Virus record (IMG/VR): IMGVR_UViG_3300045912_000110
Span: 1 to 23,003 of that record
Source of the DNA: a virus
DNA length: 23,003 nucleotides
Strand: one strand, 5' to 3'
This document shows, piece by piece, positions 7,885-15,201 of this stretch. The position numbers were made by a program, and so were the translations under genes. The notes under the pieces are model-generated. The model was given only the letters and a program-made list of their open reading frames with translations, did not search any database and was not told where the DNA came from. Within the stretch, counting starts at the first letter, position 1. Every line of letters starts with the position of its first letter.

Positions 7885-10377
7885 ATGGCTGACGAAAAAA
7901 CCGTCTTAATACAGGTTGAAATAGAGCGCTCAGAAGCCCAGAAAGGGTTAGAGCAAACAACCCGTGCGTTGCTCGATAACAAGAAGGCCATTGACGAGCT
8001 AAATAAATCTTTTAAGGCAGGGCAAACCACGACAGATGAATATGTTCGTGAATCGGTCAGGCTGAAACGTGAACAGGCAGAGTTGGCAGCTAAGTCACGT
8101 GAATATAATAAGCAGTTAGACGCTGAAAGCAATTCCCTGAACGCACTGAAGTTAAGATTGGCAGAACTTACTAAAGAGCGCAACAATGTTAATCAGGGCA
8201 CAGAAGAAGGGGTAAGGAGGGCAGAAGAATTAACCGCTGCTATTAAAGAAACCAGTGACGCAATTAAGGCGCAGGAAGAGGCTGGCGGAGACTTCCGACG
8301 TAACGTAGGTAATTATGCTAGCGGTTTTCAGGATGCTGCAAAGCAGATAAAAGTATTCGGGGTAGGGCTAGAAGGTATTAATGCAATCTTAAAGGCGAAC
8401 GTGTTCGTGTTATTGGTTGACACATTATTGCAGTTGATAAATATTTTCAAGCAGTCGCAAACAGGAATGGAGTTGTTTAGAAAGGGAGGGGCTGCATTAA
8501 ATGCAATATTCGGGAAACTATCTGATGCAATTGAGTTTGTTGTCAATCTGGTAATTGATTTAATAAAAGGATCTGCATCTCTGGGGGATAAATTAAAGAA
8601 GTTGGGAGAGTTTATTGTTGACAACATCATTAATAGATTTAAAAGTGTTCTTGTTTTTGGTGAGGCAATATCTTTATTGTTTGAAGGGAAGTTTAGCGAG
8701 GCAGCGACAAAAGCTGCCGATGCTGTAATACAATTAAATACAGGTATTACAGACGGGACTGCGAAAATGAAAGCTTATGCCACTGAGGTAGCTGATGCTG
8801 CGAATCGGGCTGCAGAATTAGAGGATGCATTGATCGCTTTAGAAAAGCAGCAAGCAGATAATGCGGTAGAATTTGCAAAGGCAAGGGGGGAAATGGAGCG
8901 TTTAAAGTTTATATCTGAAGACGCTAGTAAAAGTTTAGCAGAAAGGGAGGCGGCAGCAAGAAAGGCTTTTGAGATTGAGAATGAGCAGTTGCAGCGATCA
9001 ATAAAATTGCAAGAGGAAAGAATTGCGATATTGAAGGCTCAAAATGATATTACTAATTCTACTGAAACGTATTTGCAAAAAGTTCGTGATGCAGAAATTG
9101 AGTTAGCTAATCTTCAACGGGATTCTTTTGGTAAACAAACAGAATTTAATAATAAAATAAATGCCTTTAATAAGGAGCGGCTCAACGGGATAAAGGCACA
9201 GAAAGACGCCGAGGCAGCCTTAATCCAATTCCGGTTAGAGCAACAAATAAAAGAAGCGGATAGTATTGAAAAACGTATAGAGAAAGAAATTGAGTTGGAA
9301 GATGCAAAGCGAAAGCATCTGCTGTCTCAAGACAACCTACTTGCTTCGCAGCGTAAATTAATTAATGAGCAATACGAGGCTAAGATAAAAGCTATCAGGG
9401 AGCAGGGAGCCTTAGATAAACAAGCAATTGATGATAAGATAAAAGAGTCAGAATTTAATCTGTCACAATTCAGAATTCAACAGGAGATAGAAAGATCGAA
9501 TAGATTATTAGAGAACAAAGCAAATACTTTAGATGAAACACTTTCTCTTATTGATTATAAGTTACAACAGGAGATTGCACTGGAAGAAGCAAGCAGACAA
9601 AGATTATTAGAGAATGAGGAATTAAATGAAGCGGAAAGGCAATTAATTATCGCTAAATCAGAGGCGAAAATTACTGAATTAAATAGAAACGCGGAGCAAA
9701 CAAGAATTGCTGAGAAAGAAAGAGCGGCAGAAATAGAACGCCAACTTAATGAACAACGTATTGCTGAGAAAGAAAGAGCGGCAGAAATAGAACGCCAACT
9801 TGATGAACAACGTGTAGCTGTAACAGCGCAAACGTTGGGGCAAGTCGCAAATATATTTGAAAAAAACACAGCAGCATATAAACTTTTCGCAAGTACACAA
9901 GCCTTAATTGACACATATAAGGCAGCCAATGCAGCGTATGCGTCAGTTGTTGGCGTTCCTGTCGTTGGCCCTGTGCTTGCCCCCATTGCAGCTGCGGCCG
10001 CAGTTGCGGCAGGTATTAAAAATGTAGAACAAATTAACGCAGCAGCCGGGGGGGGTGATTTTATTACAACTAAACCAACTCTATTATTAGTAGGAGATAA
10101 CCCCGGCGGAAGGGAGAGGGTAACGGTAGAGCCTTTATCCGGAAGAGGTGCGACAAGAATTAACCCGGCTTCAGGTCTTATAGCTATGGCTGGCGGGGGT
10201 ACACTAACAACAGATGCAACCTTAACAAGGGGCTTATCTAATAATGTTCTGGATAGTTTTAATCAGCAAGCATTATTGGATGCAGTTATGAATATGCCGC
10301 CTCCTGTAGTTGCTGTAAAGGAAATTACTAAAGCAGATAATAGAGTAGTAGTTAAAGAATCAGTTAAAAATATATGA
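7885..10377 (+). CDS. Tail tape measure protein
   Basis: An 830-residue protein that sets tail length and is thought to assist DNA passage into the host. Residues 1-130 are long charged helices (coiled coil). Residues about 155-190 and 205-235 are hydrophobic helices (NAILKANVFVLLVDTLLQLI, then AIEFVVNLVIDLI) as in tape measures. Residues about 300-650 are extended heptad-rich helix, including a tandem 18-residue repeat (RIAEKERAAEIERQLNEQ, bases 9706-9813). Residues about 680-710 form an Ala/Val/Pro/Gly-rich segment, followed by the C-terminal GGDFITTKPTLLLVGDNPGGRERVTVEP motif region typical of tape measures. At the usual 0.15 nm per residue this predicts a tail near 125 nm. The stop overlaps the next start as ATGA. 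The ATG at 7885 is the first in frame after the gap. Confidence 0.9.
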   Translation: MADEKTVLIQVEIERSEAQKGLEQTTRALLDNKKAIDELNKSFKAGQTTTDEYVRESVRLKREQAELAAKSREYNKQLDAESNSLNALKLRLAELTKERNNVNQGTEEGVRRAEELTAAIKETSDAIKAQEEAGGDFRRNVGNYASGFQDAAKQIKVFGVGLEGINAILKANVFVLLVDTLLQLINIFKQSQTGMELFRKGGAALNAIFGKLSDAIEFVVNLVIDLIKGSASLGDKLKKLGEFIVDNIINRFKSVLVFGEAISLLFEGKFSEAATKAADAVIQLNTGITDGTAKMKAYATEVADAANRAAELEDALIALEKQQADNAVEFAKARGEMERLKFISEDASKSLAEREAAARKAFEIENEQLQRSIKLQEERIAILKAQNDITNSTETYLQKVRDAEIELANLQRDSFGKQTEFNNKINAFNKERLNGIKAQKDAEAALIQFRLEQQIKEADSIEKRIEKEIELEDAKRKHLLSQDNLLASQRKLINEQYEAKIKAIREQGALDKQAIDDKIKESEFNLSQFRIQQEIERSNRLLENKANTLDETLSLIDYKLQQEIALEEASRQRLLENEELNEAERQLIIAKSEAKITELNRNAEQTRIAEKERAAEIERQLNEQRIAEKERAAEIERQLDEQRVAVTAQTLGQVANIFEKNTAAYKLFASTQALIDTYKAANAAYASVVGVPVVGPVLAPIAAAAAVAAGIKNVEQINAAAGGGDFITTKPTLLLVGDNPGGRERVTVEPLSGRGATRINPASGLIAMAGGGTLTTDATLTRGLSNNVLDSFNQQALLDAVMNMPPPVVAVKEITKADNRVVVKESVKNI
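9706..9813 (+). repeat. Tandem 54-bp duplication inside tape measure gene
   Basis: Two adjacent 54-bp units (9706-9759 and 9760-9813) differ at a single base, changing Asn to Asp. They encode an 18-residue charged helix unit and keep frame. The near identity indicates a recent duplication, which would lengthen the tail ruler slightly. Confidence 0.85.
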
Positions 10378-10637
10378 CATTTATAAAAGAGCGAATCAAA
10401 AGGAAATTACCAACACTTACATCTGATGAAATAGATCAGATATTTGAAGTGCTATCAGAGCTTGGTGTAATTAATAATAAGGTTGAATATCGTTACCAGA
10501 TATTTAAATTCTATAAAGATCTATCTGAGCATTACAACAGAATGAACCTTAGTAAGAAGTGCGGAATACTGGATACGATGCAACACTTTAAAATAAGTCA
10601 GGCACATCTTTATAGGATCATATCCGAGTTCTCATAA
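10374..10637 (+). CDS. Small helix-turn-helix-like protein
   Basis: An 87-residue all-helical protein that starts in an ATGA overlap with the tape measure gene. The C-terminal part (ILDTMQHFKISQAHLYRIISEF) has the spacing and residue types of a helix-turn-helix: first helix, a turn around FKIS, then a recognition-like helix QAHLYRIISEF. The N-terminal part (IKERIKRKLPTLTSDEIDQIFEVLSELGV) is helical with a basic start. It may bind DNA and regulate the downstream head genes; just past its end lies a TTCTCAT-AAAA-ATGAGAA palindrome. I do not recognise a named family, and a structural or chaperone role is possible. Confidence 0.5.
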   Translation: MTFIKERIKRKLPTLTSDEIDQIFEVLSELGVINNKVEYRYQIFKFYKDLSEHYNRMNLSKKCGILDTMQHFKISQAHLYRIISEFS

Positions 10638-10668
10638 AAATGAGAATTGTTTATACAAAAAATGAGAA
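10629..10668. promoter_or_regulatory. Palindrome plus direct repeat of ATGAGAA (candidate operator)
   Basis: TTCTCAT (10629-10635) and ATGAGAA (10640-10646) form a perfect 7-bp inverted repeat with an AAAA centre, straddling the stop codon of the small HTH-like gene. A further copy of ATGAGAA lies at 10662-10668, 22 bases on, about two helical turns. It could be a protein-binding site for the neighbouring HTH-like protein, or simply a weak hairpin at the mRNA end. The rest of the 87-base gap is AT-rich without a clear promoter. Confidence 0.35.
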
Positions 10669-10715
10669 CAGAAGTACTATTTATTATTTAAATACTTTTT
10701 ATCTTTTACCTAAAT

Positions 10716-10737
10716 TGTCCTCACATGTTAGAGGACA
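10716..10737 (+). promoter_or_regulatory. Hairpin holding the start codon of the protease gene in its loop
   Basis: TGTCCTC (10716-10722) pairs perfectly with GAGGACA (10731-10737); the 8-base loop contains the ATG at 10725. In mRNA this would present or mask the initiation codon and could tune translation of the prohead protease. Confidence 0.4.
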
Positions 10738-11837
10738 TTTTCATTTACTCGCATATCGGAGACGGTGGTATTACCGCTGAATATATCAGGAAGCAACTTG
10801 CAAAGACCGGCAAGGATGTTACTGTGCATATTAATTCAGGCGGTGGTGATGTATATGAAGGATATACAATCTATAATCTTTTTAAAAGTTCCGGCAAGAA
10901 TATAACAATGGTAGTAGAGGGGCTCTGCGCTTCAATAGCGACACTAATTGTTTGTGCCGGGAATAAGATTATAATGAATCCTACCTCTCAGTTTATTATC
11001 CATAACCCCTTCACAAAAGTAGAAGGCGATGCGGAGCTACTTAGAAAGGTAGCCAATGAGTTGGATAAGATTAAATCAACAATTATACAGGCTTATAAAA
11101 TCAGAACCGGGAAGACAGAGGAAGAGCTTTGGTTATTAATGAATAATGAGACTTCTTTCAGTGCTTCAGAAACGAAGGATTTTGGGTTTGCCGACGAGGT
11201 TTCGCAAACATTAAAAGCAGTTGCTTACATAGATATTTCGAAATTAAAAACAGAGAAAACAATGGAACAGAAATTTTTAGATGCCTTTAATAATTTATCA
11301 GCAAAAATAGAAGCAGTTCTAAAGATTAAGCCTAAAAATCTTTCTGCTACCCTAGCAGACGGAACAGAGGTTTTTATTGAAACAGAAAGCGAAAGCGAAT
11401 TGCAAGGTAAGGCTATTTTTATTGTCACATCAGAAGGACAGCAACCGGCTCCCGATGGGGATTACACTCTTGCAAATGGAACAGTGGTTTCAGTTAAAGG
11501 GGGTGTAATTATTGCGGTTACTATGCCGGAAGCAAATAAAGCAACTGAAGAGGTTGAAAACCTGAAGAAGGAAATTGAAAACCTAAAGACTCAACTAGCA
11601 GACAAGGATAAGGCTTTGCAAAATAAAACTGCTGAGGCCGAAAGCGTGAAAGCTGAATCAGAGAAAGTAATGAATCAGTTGAAAGAGTTTAAAAATGAAT
11701 TCGACAAGATCAGAAACACGGTAGTAGGTGGGGATACGCCTCCTTTAAAAAAACCACAAACTGTAATAGAGCAGAGAAAGCAGGGTCAAGGCCTATTTGA
11801 TTTCTGGGCAAAGGAAATTAATAAGGCATATAATTAA
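10725..11837 (+). CDS. ClpP-type prohead maturation protease fused to scaffold
   Basis: A 370-residue protein. Residues 1-175 are an S14/ClpP-like serine peptidase: HINSGGGDVYEGYTIYNLF (35-53), the nucleophile Ser70 in GLCASIATLIVCAG and His93 in IIHNPF, with the third catalytic residue expected near NNETSFSASETKDFGFADEV. In phages this protease trims the scaffold and capsid during prohead maturation. The C-terminal half is scaffold-like: a linker, a small beta domain (ADGTEVFIETES, then APDGDYTLANGTVVSVKGG), a heptad-rich coiled coil (ATEEVENLKKEIENLKTQLADK) and a basic tail. An in-frame ATG at 11262 could produce scaffold alone. The major capsid gene follows 61 bases later, as expected. The start lies in the loop of a hairpin (10716-10737). 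Confidence 0.88.
   Translation: MLEDIFIYSHIGDGGITAEYIRKQLAKTGKDVTVHINSGGGDVYEGYTIYNLFKSSGKNITMVVEGLCASIATLIVCAGNKIIMNPTSQFIIHNPFTKVEGDAELLRKVANELDKIKSTIIQAYKIRTGKTEEELWLLMNNETSFSASETKDFGFADEVSQTLKAVAYIDISKLKTEKTMEQKFLDAFNNLSAKIEAVLKIKPKNLSATLADGTEVFIETESESELQGKAIFIVTSEGQQPAPDGDYTLANGTVVSVKGGVIIAVTMPEANKATEEVENLKKEIENLKTQLADKDKALQNKTAEAESVKAESEKVMNQLKEFKNEFDKIRNTVVGGDTPPLKKPQTVIEQRKQGQGLFDFWAKEINKAYN
11262..11837 (+). CDS. Possible nested scaffold protein (internal start)
   Basis: An in-frame ATG at 11262 (MEQKFLDAFNNL) lies exactly at the border between the peptidase domain and the scaffold half. Initiation here would yield a 191-residue scaffold with a beta domain and coiled coil, analogous to Nu3 within lambda C. 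The bases before it are A-rich (GAGAAAACA), which suits Bacteroidota initiation, but there is no strong ribosome binding site. Evidence is positional only. Confidence 0.35.
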   Translation: MEQKFLDAFNNLSAKIEAVLKIKPKNLSATLADGTEVFIETESESELQGKAIFIVTSEGQQPAPDGDYTLANGTVVSVKGGVIIAVTMPEANKATEEVENLKKEIENLKTQLADKDKALQNKTAEAESVKAESEKVMNQLKEFKNEFDKIRNTVVGGDTPPLKKPQTVIEQRKQGQGLFDFWAKEINKAYN

Positions 11838-11898
11838 AAACAATAAGACAAGCGCAGAGGTAGGAGTAAACTAAAATTTAACTCACTACATAATAATA

Positions 11899-12888
11899 AT
11901 GGCAGACATAATTACAGCAAACGGAGTAACGTACGATGGTAAGGAGACAATGGATGTTCTCCTTAAGCCAGCATTTCAGAATCCTGCATTAAATCAGATG
12001 TTCAGGATTATCACTGGAATTAAATCGAAGCAAAAACTTTATACCCTTGACCCGATCGCAAAGATCGTAAAGAAGTATCAGGGATGTGGTCTAAATATAA
12101 CTGGCAACGGTGTTAACATTGGTCAGAAATACATTGAGACAAAAGAAATGGAAGTGTATCTGGAAGAATGTGCAGATGCATTCAAAGGAATCATTTTCGA
12201 AGAATGGCTGAAGTCAGGCGTTGACGGAAACGACCTAACAGGAACACAGGTTCAGAAATTAATTGAGAAACTAGTAATGGAGGGTATCTCTCAGGACACA
12301 TTCAGGATTGCATGGTTCGGAGATGAAACTTCAATTGATCCCAATTATAATCAAATGGATGGTTTCTGGAAGTTGATCTATGAAAATGTAGAAGAATATT
12401 GTATAACTAAAGTTGATGATATTCCAGATGGGCCGCTTGGACAAGATGCAGCGCTAGGTTATCTAAAGAATTTGTACGAGCGTTGTTCGAATATTTTGAA
12501 ACAGGTTCCTGAGAATCAGAAAGATTTTAAAGTGACTGGCTCTATCTACGACAACCTTCTTTCTTCATACGAAAGTAAGAACGGCGGAACCTCAGAAATC
12601 CAGTTTAAAATGATAACTGATGGAGTAACCTCTCTTCAGTACAGAGGTATCAATGTAATGCCTTTAAGAAGTTGGGATACAATCATCGAAAGTGACTTCG
12701 CAGGAACTGACCCTCACCGTATTGTTTACGGAGCAAAAGACAACCTAGTGTTAGGTGTTGAAAAAGAATCTGACTTTACGAAGTCTAAATTCTGGTATTC
12801 TGACGATGACGACATGAATAAGATCCTTGTCAGATTTAAAATGGGTGCTCAATTAGTACACTGCGATCTTACCGCAGCGTCTTACTAA
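11899..12888 (+). CDS. Major capsid protein (HK97-fold, inferred)
   Basis: A 329-residue protein directly after the protease/scaffold gene, the canonical place for the major capsid protein. It opens with NGVTYDGKETMDVLLKPAFQNPAL, then a positively and negatively charged helical region, and a central domain with KDFKVTGSIYDNLLSSYESKNGG and GVTSLQYRGINVMPLRSWDTII. It ends in beta strands (NLVLGVEKESDFTKSKFWY, then KILVRFKMGAQLVHCDLTAASY), which resembles the end of the HK97 P- and A-domains in Bacteroidota phages, where YRGI and the RFKMGAQ strand are recurrent. The 60-base leader contains AGGTAGGAG too far from ATG 11899 to act as its ribosome binding site. The fold is inferred from context and pattern. 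Confidence 0.78.
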   Translation: MADIITANGVTYDGKETMDVLLKPAFQNPALNQMFRIITGIKSKQKLYTLDPIAKIVKKYQGCGLNITGNGVNIGQKYIETKEMEVYLEECADAFKGIIFEEWLKSGVDGNDLTGTQVQKLIEKLVMEGISQDTFRIAWFGDETSIDPNYNQMDGFWKLIYENVEEYCITKVDDIPDGPLGQDAALGYLKNLYERCSNILKQVPENQKDFKVTGSIYDNLLSSYESKNGGTSEIQFKMITDGVTSLQYRGINVMPLRSWDTIIESDFAGTDPHRIVYGAKDNLVLGVEKESDFTKSKFWYSDDDDMNKILVRFKMGAQLVHCDLTAASY

Positions 12889-12890
12889 TA

Positions 12891-12895
12891 GGAGG
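12891..12895 (+). promoter_or_regulatory. Strong Shine-Dalgarno deciding the tail tube start
   Basis: GGAGG lies five bases before ATG 12901. This supports ATG 12901 as the start over the in-frame GTG at 12895, which overlaps the motif itself. Most genes here lack such a site, so it probably supports high expression. Confidence 0.65.
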
Positions 12896-12900
12896 TGTAT

Positions 12901-13449
12901 ATGGCTACTAATTGCAGAGTTACCAACAGTATAGTCGCAGATTGTAACGACCTGAGAAGGGTCGGAGGCGTAAATAAAAGATTCTGGCTGTTTAACATGC
13001 CGGGAACCACATTTACAACTGATGCGAATGGATATTTGAATTCAATTTCATTCTCTGACGTGTATGATGGATTGTACGAATTTGAGGGAAAGAAAAAATC
13101 ACACTCCGGAGGGTACACAATTGTTACGCAGCCGGGAGGAAACACGTTCTTTCAGCATGATGTACTGGTTAAATTGATTTCAACAACTCCGTCCGACGAT
13201 GCAGTTATTGAACGAATGGCTGTAGCATCACCCGGGATAATTCTTGAAACGAATAATCAAGAATTCATTGTATTCGGGTATGGAAACGGTCTGGATATGA
13301 CAGCGGGAGTTCAGAACTCAGGTACTGAATCTGCGTCAGATATTACAGATCAATTAACGTTAACAGGAGAGGAGAGGGGTAAACCAAAAAGGTTCCTGAT
13401 CACTGATTACGAAACTACACTAGCCTATCTTGAATCGCTTGTCATATAG
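12901..13449 (+). CDS. Putative major tail tube protein
   Basis: A 182-residue beta-rich protein, 12 bases after the capsid gene and with a strong ribosome binding site, both signs of an abundant virion protein. The N-terminus (NCRVTNSIVADCNDLRRVGGVNKRFWLFN) resembles a widespread Bacteroidota phage structural family that opens with C-x-I-T-N-S-I-x-x-D-C and is generally taken as tail tube or major tail protein. The middle has GLYEFEGKKKSHSGGYTIV and a DAVIERMAVASPGIILETNNQEFIVFGYGNGLDM beta region, followed by a T/S/G segment and RFLITDYETTLAYLESLVI. A capsid decoration protein is the alternative. A strong terminator follows immediately. Confidence 0.5.
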   Translation: MATNCRVTNSIVADCNDLRRVGGVNKRFWLFNMPGTTFTTDANGYLNSISFSDVYDGLYEFEGKKKSHSGGYTIVTQPGGNTFFQHDVLVKLISTTPSDDAVIERMAVASPGIILETNNQEFIVFGYGNGLDMTAGVQNSGTESASDITDQLTLTGEERGKPKRFLITDYETTLAYLESLVI

Positions 13450-13453
13450 GGAA

Positions 13454-13486
13454 AAAAAATAGCGGCACATGTTGCCGCTATTTTTT
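13454..13486. terminator. Perfect bidirectional intrinsic terminator
   Basis: A flawless 14-bp stem (13454-13467 with 13473-13486) whose outer part is A6 against T6 and whose inner part is TAGCGGCA against TGCCGCTA, around a 5-base loop. Its symmetry means it can end transcripts from either side. It closes the capsid/tube unit and separates it from the glycosyltransferase cassette. Confidence 0.88.
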
Positions 13487-13518
13487 GACTTATAAAATTC
13501 CACGAGTTTGTAGAAAAT

Positions 13519-13719
13519 ATGATAGAAGAAGCAAAGCAAATTATTAAAGAAGGAGATCCCGGATTCTGGGCGAAGAATAAAGAAAATATTCTGAATGTTA
13601 ATAAGATGGGGAAGGTTTTTATTCATTTAACAGGAAAGAAAATAGATTGCACATGGTGTGCCAGATCTGAAATTTATAATTACTTAAAGAGGTGGTTAAA
13701 AGGAAATGGATACCTGTAA
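13519..13719 (+). CDS. Small hypothetical protein with CTWC motif
   Basis: A 66-residue protein, first gene after the terminator. It has an N-terminal acidic helix (EEAKQIIKEGDPGFW), a short KVFIHLTGKKIDCTWCARSEIYNYLKRWLKG core with a CTWC pair, and a basic end. One CxxC alone could be half a metal site or a redox pair. It overlaps the next gene by 14 bases, so it belongs to the glycosyltransferase-like cassette. I do not recognise a family; small proteins with a CxxCR...L..W pattern occur in phage structural operons without known role. Confidence 0.6.
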   Translation: MIEEAKQIIKEGDPGFWAKNKENILNVNKMGKVFIHLTGKKIDCTWCARSEIYNYLKRWLKGNGYL

Positions 13720-14389
13720 GATAATTCAGATTTATTACGACGATAAAAGTAAGGCTTCTTGTTATCCTGAATTCGAACATTTTCATAATGAAAAATGTAC
13801 ACCGTACTTTGAGAATAAAGTAATAATTGATCTGGTAAATTCAGGAAGACATAAAGAGGGTAAATACTTCGGAGTCTTTTCCGGAAACTTCCGCCATAAG
13901 ATAATGTACTCAAAGGATATGCAGCGCATAACACCTCAGTGTATTTATTCAAAGATTGGTAACTCGGATGTAATAAGCTTCTTTCGTCACCACCGCAATA
14001 AAAACATTGTTACTAAGGCTGAGATGTTTCATCCGGGATTTAAGAGGGCATTAAAAAATATTTTCGAACGGATAGGGTTTGAAATAAATCTGGAAGAAAA
14101 CACCCGGTTCATAGTATATCAGAATCACTTCATTGCAAAATCAGAGATATACGAAGACTACGTTAATAGTTTATTGGAGCCTGTTGTTAAAGAGATGGAG
14201 AATAAAGAAAACAAAGAGCTTCAGAATATCATCTGGCAGGACTCAAATTATCATAAGAAATATACGATGTCTGAAAAATTAAAGAGGGAGTTAGGTGTAA
14301 ACTATTATCCATATCATACATTTCTATGCGAAAGATTATTTTCAATTTATTTAAACAAAAACAAACATATCACATGCGAACACTTATGA
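13706..14389 (+). CDS. Glycosyltransferase-like protein, paralogue 1
   Basis: A 227-residue soluble protein. Recognisable blocks are YFGVFSGNFRHKI (about 53-65), FFRHHRNKN (92-100), MFHPGFKRALKNIFERIGF (107-125), NHFIAKSEIYEDYVNSLLEPV (about 140-161) and YPYHTFLCERLFSIYL (about 199-214). The N-(F/Y)-F-x-x-K-x-E-x-(Y/F)-x-x-Y-x-x-x-L-x-P motif and a late ER-(L/M)-F-S block recall capsule-type transferases such as DUF4422 proteins, so I infer a sugar transferase, with low certainty on the family. It is a clear paralogue of the gene at 14530, with the same blocks in the same order. It overlaps the gene before it by 14 bases and the following membrane peptide by an ATGA. Confidence 0.55.
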   Translation: MDTCKIIQIYYDDKSKASCYPEFEHFHNEKCTPYFENKVIIDLVNSGRHKEGKYFGVFSGNFRHKIMYSKDMQRITPQCIYSKIGNSDVISFFRHHRNKNIVTKAEMFHPGFKRALKNIFERIGFEINLEENTRFIVYQNHFIAKSEIYEDYVNSLLEPVVKEMENKENKELQNIIWQDSNYHKKYTMSEKLKRELGVNYYPYHTFLCERLFSIYLNKNKHITCEHL

Positions 14390-14502
14390 AGCGAATAAAA
14401 GATTTATTTATCTCGGCACTAATAGTTCCTGTTATTGGATTTTTAGTTGTGCTTGTAAAACTATTGTATTATCTCATTATCTATTGTTGGAATCTGATAT
14501 GA
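14386..14502 (+). CDS. Small membrane peptide (38 aa) between the paralogues
   Basis: A short gene beginning at ATG 14386, whose ATGA overlaps the stop of the previous gene, and ending at TGA 14500-14502. The product starts MKRIKDLF and then is almost wholly hydrophobic (SALIVPVIGFLVVLVKLLYYL, then IIYCWNLI), with one or two membrane helices and a positive N-terminus. The ATGA coupling argues that it is translated. It could anchor the glycosyltransferase-like proteins at the inner membrane or act as a holin-like or superinfection-exclusion peptide; nothing in the sequence decides between these. Confidence 0.5.
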   Translation: MKRIKDLFISALIVPVIGFLVVLVKLLYYLIIYCWNLI

Positions 14503-14529
14503 TTCATTTATGATTTTCGGAGAGAAAGC

Positions 14530-15201
14530 GTGAAGGTTTACCAGATATATTTTGAAGAATCGCAGCGAAGTAAATGCGTGTATATCCCGTATTTAAATGA
14601 AGATTGTACGGTATTCTTTGAGAACTCTGTTATCAGAAAGCTAGTTGAAGAAGAAAAGCACAAAGACAGTGATTATTTCGGTGTTGTCTCTTATCAGCTG
14701 ATTGATAAGATCGGAGTGATTAAAAATTGGAAGATAAAAAACATTGCAAATACTTCTGTAAATAAATTCACACCTGAATTATTTGAAAGAGAGCTATACA
14801 GGTACAAACCAGACGCAATGAGTTTTCAAAGGCATATACCTCACGATACAGTTACTTTTGCAGACAGGTTTCATCCTGATTTCTCAAAGTATTTCAAAGA
14901 GATAATGAATAAGATTGGTTACCAATGGAGGCCAATAATTTTTGAAAATGTTTTTTATTGTAATTACTTCGTAGCTAAATCAGAAATTTATGAAAGGTAT
15001 GTTTCTGAAATGCTTGCCCCGGCAATGGATGTTATGGAAGAAATGCCGGAATTGATGGGGAATAGCAATTATCCAAAAAAATTACCAGATAACCTGAATA
15101 AGTCATTTGGAATTAATCATTATCCTTACCATCCGTTCTTATGTGAGAGGATGTTCAGTTATTTCGCACATGTTCATAAACTACAATGCAAGCACTATTA
15201 A
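14530..15201 (+). CDS. Glycosyltransferase-like protein, paralogue 2
   Basis: A 223-residue protein paralogous to the gene at 13706: shared blocks are YFGVVSYQLIDKI, FQRHIPHDTV, RFHPDFSKYFKEIMNKIGY, NYFVAKSEIYERYVSEMLAP and YPYHPFLCERMFSYF. Divergence is large, so the duplication is old or the two copies were acquired separately. I chose the GTG at 14530 because GGAGAG lies six bases before it and no in-frame ATG precedes it after the TGA at 14500. An ATG at 14510 is in another frame and gives only seven codons. It overlaps the next gene by 16 bases. The role is inferred as a sugar transferase or a partner of the true transferases in this cassette. Confidence 0.55.
   Translation: MKVYQIYFEESQRSKCVYIPYLNEDCTVFFENSVIRKLVEEEKHKDSDYFGVVSYQLIDKIGVIKNWKIKNIANTSVNKFTPELFERELYRYKPDAMSFQRHIPHDTVTFADRFHPDFSKYFKEIMNKIGYQWRPIIFENVFYCNYFVAKSEIYERYVSEMLAPAMDVMEEMPELMGNSNYPKKLPDNLNKSFGINHYPYHPFLCERMFSYFAHVHKLQCKHY

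Noticed and set aside
8328-8630. Minus-strand open frame inside the tape measure
   Set aside because: Lies wholly within a well-supported gene and shows no family pattern or upstream signal.
9555-9986. Minus-strand open frame opposite the tape measure
   Set aside because: It is a shadow of the coiled-coil coding sequence; composition is Ser/Ala/Cys-rich with no start signal, and the + strand gene is certain.
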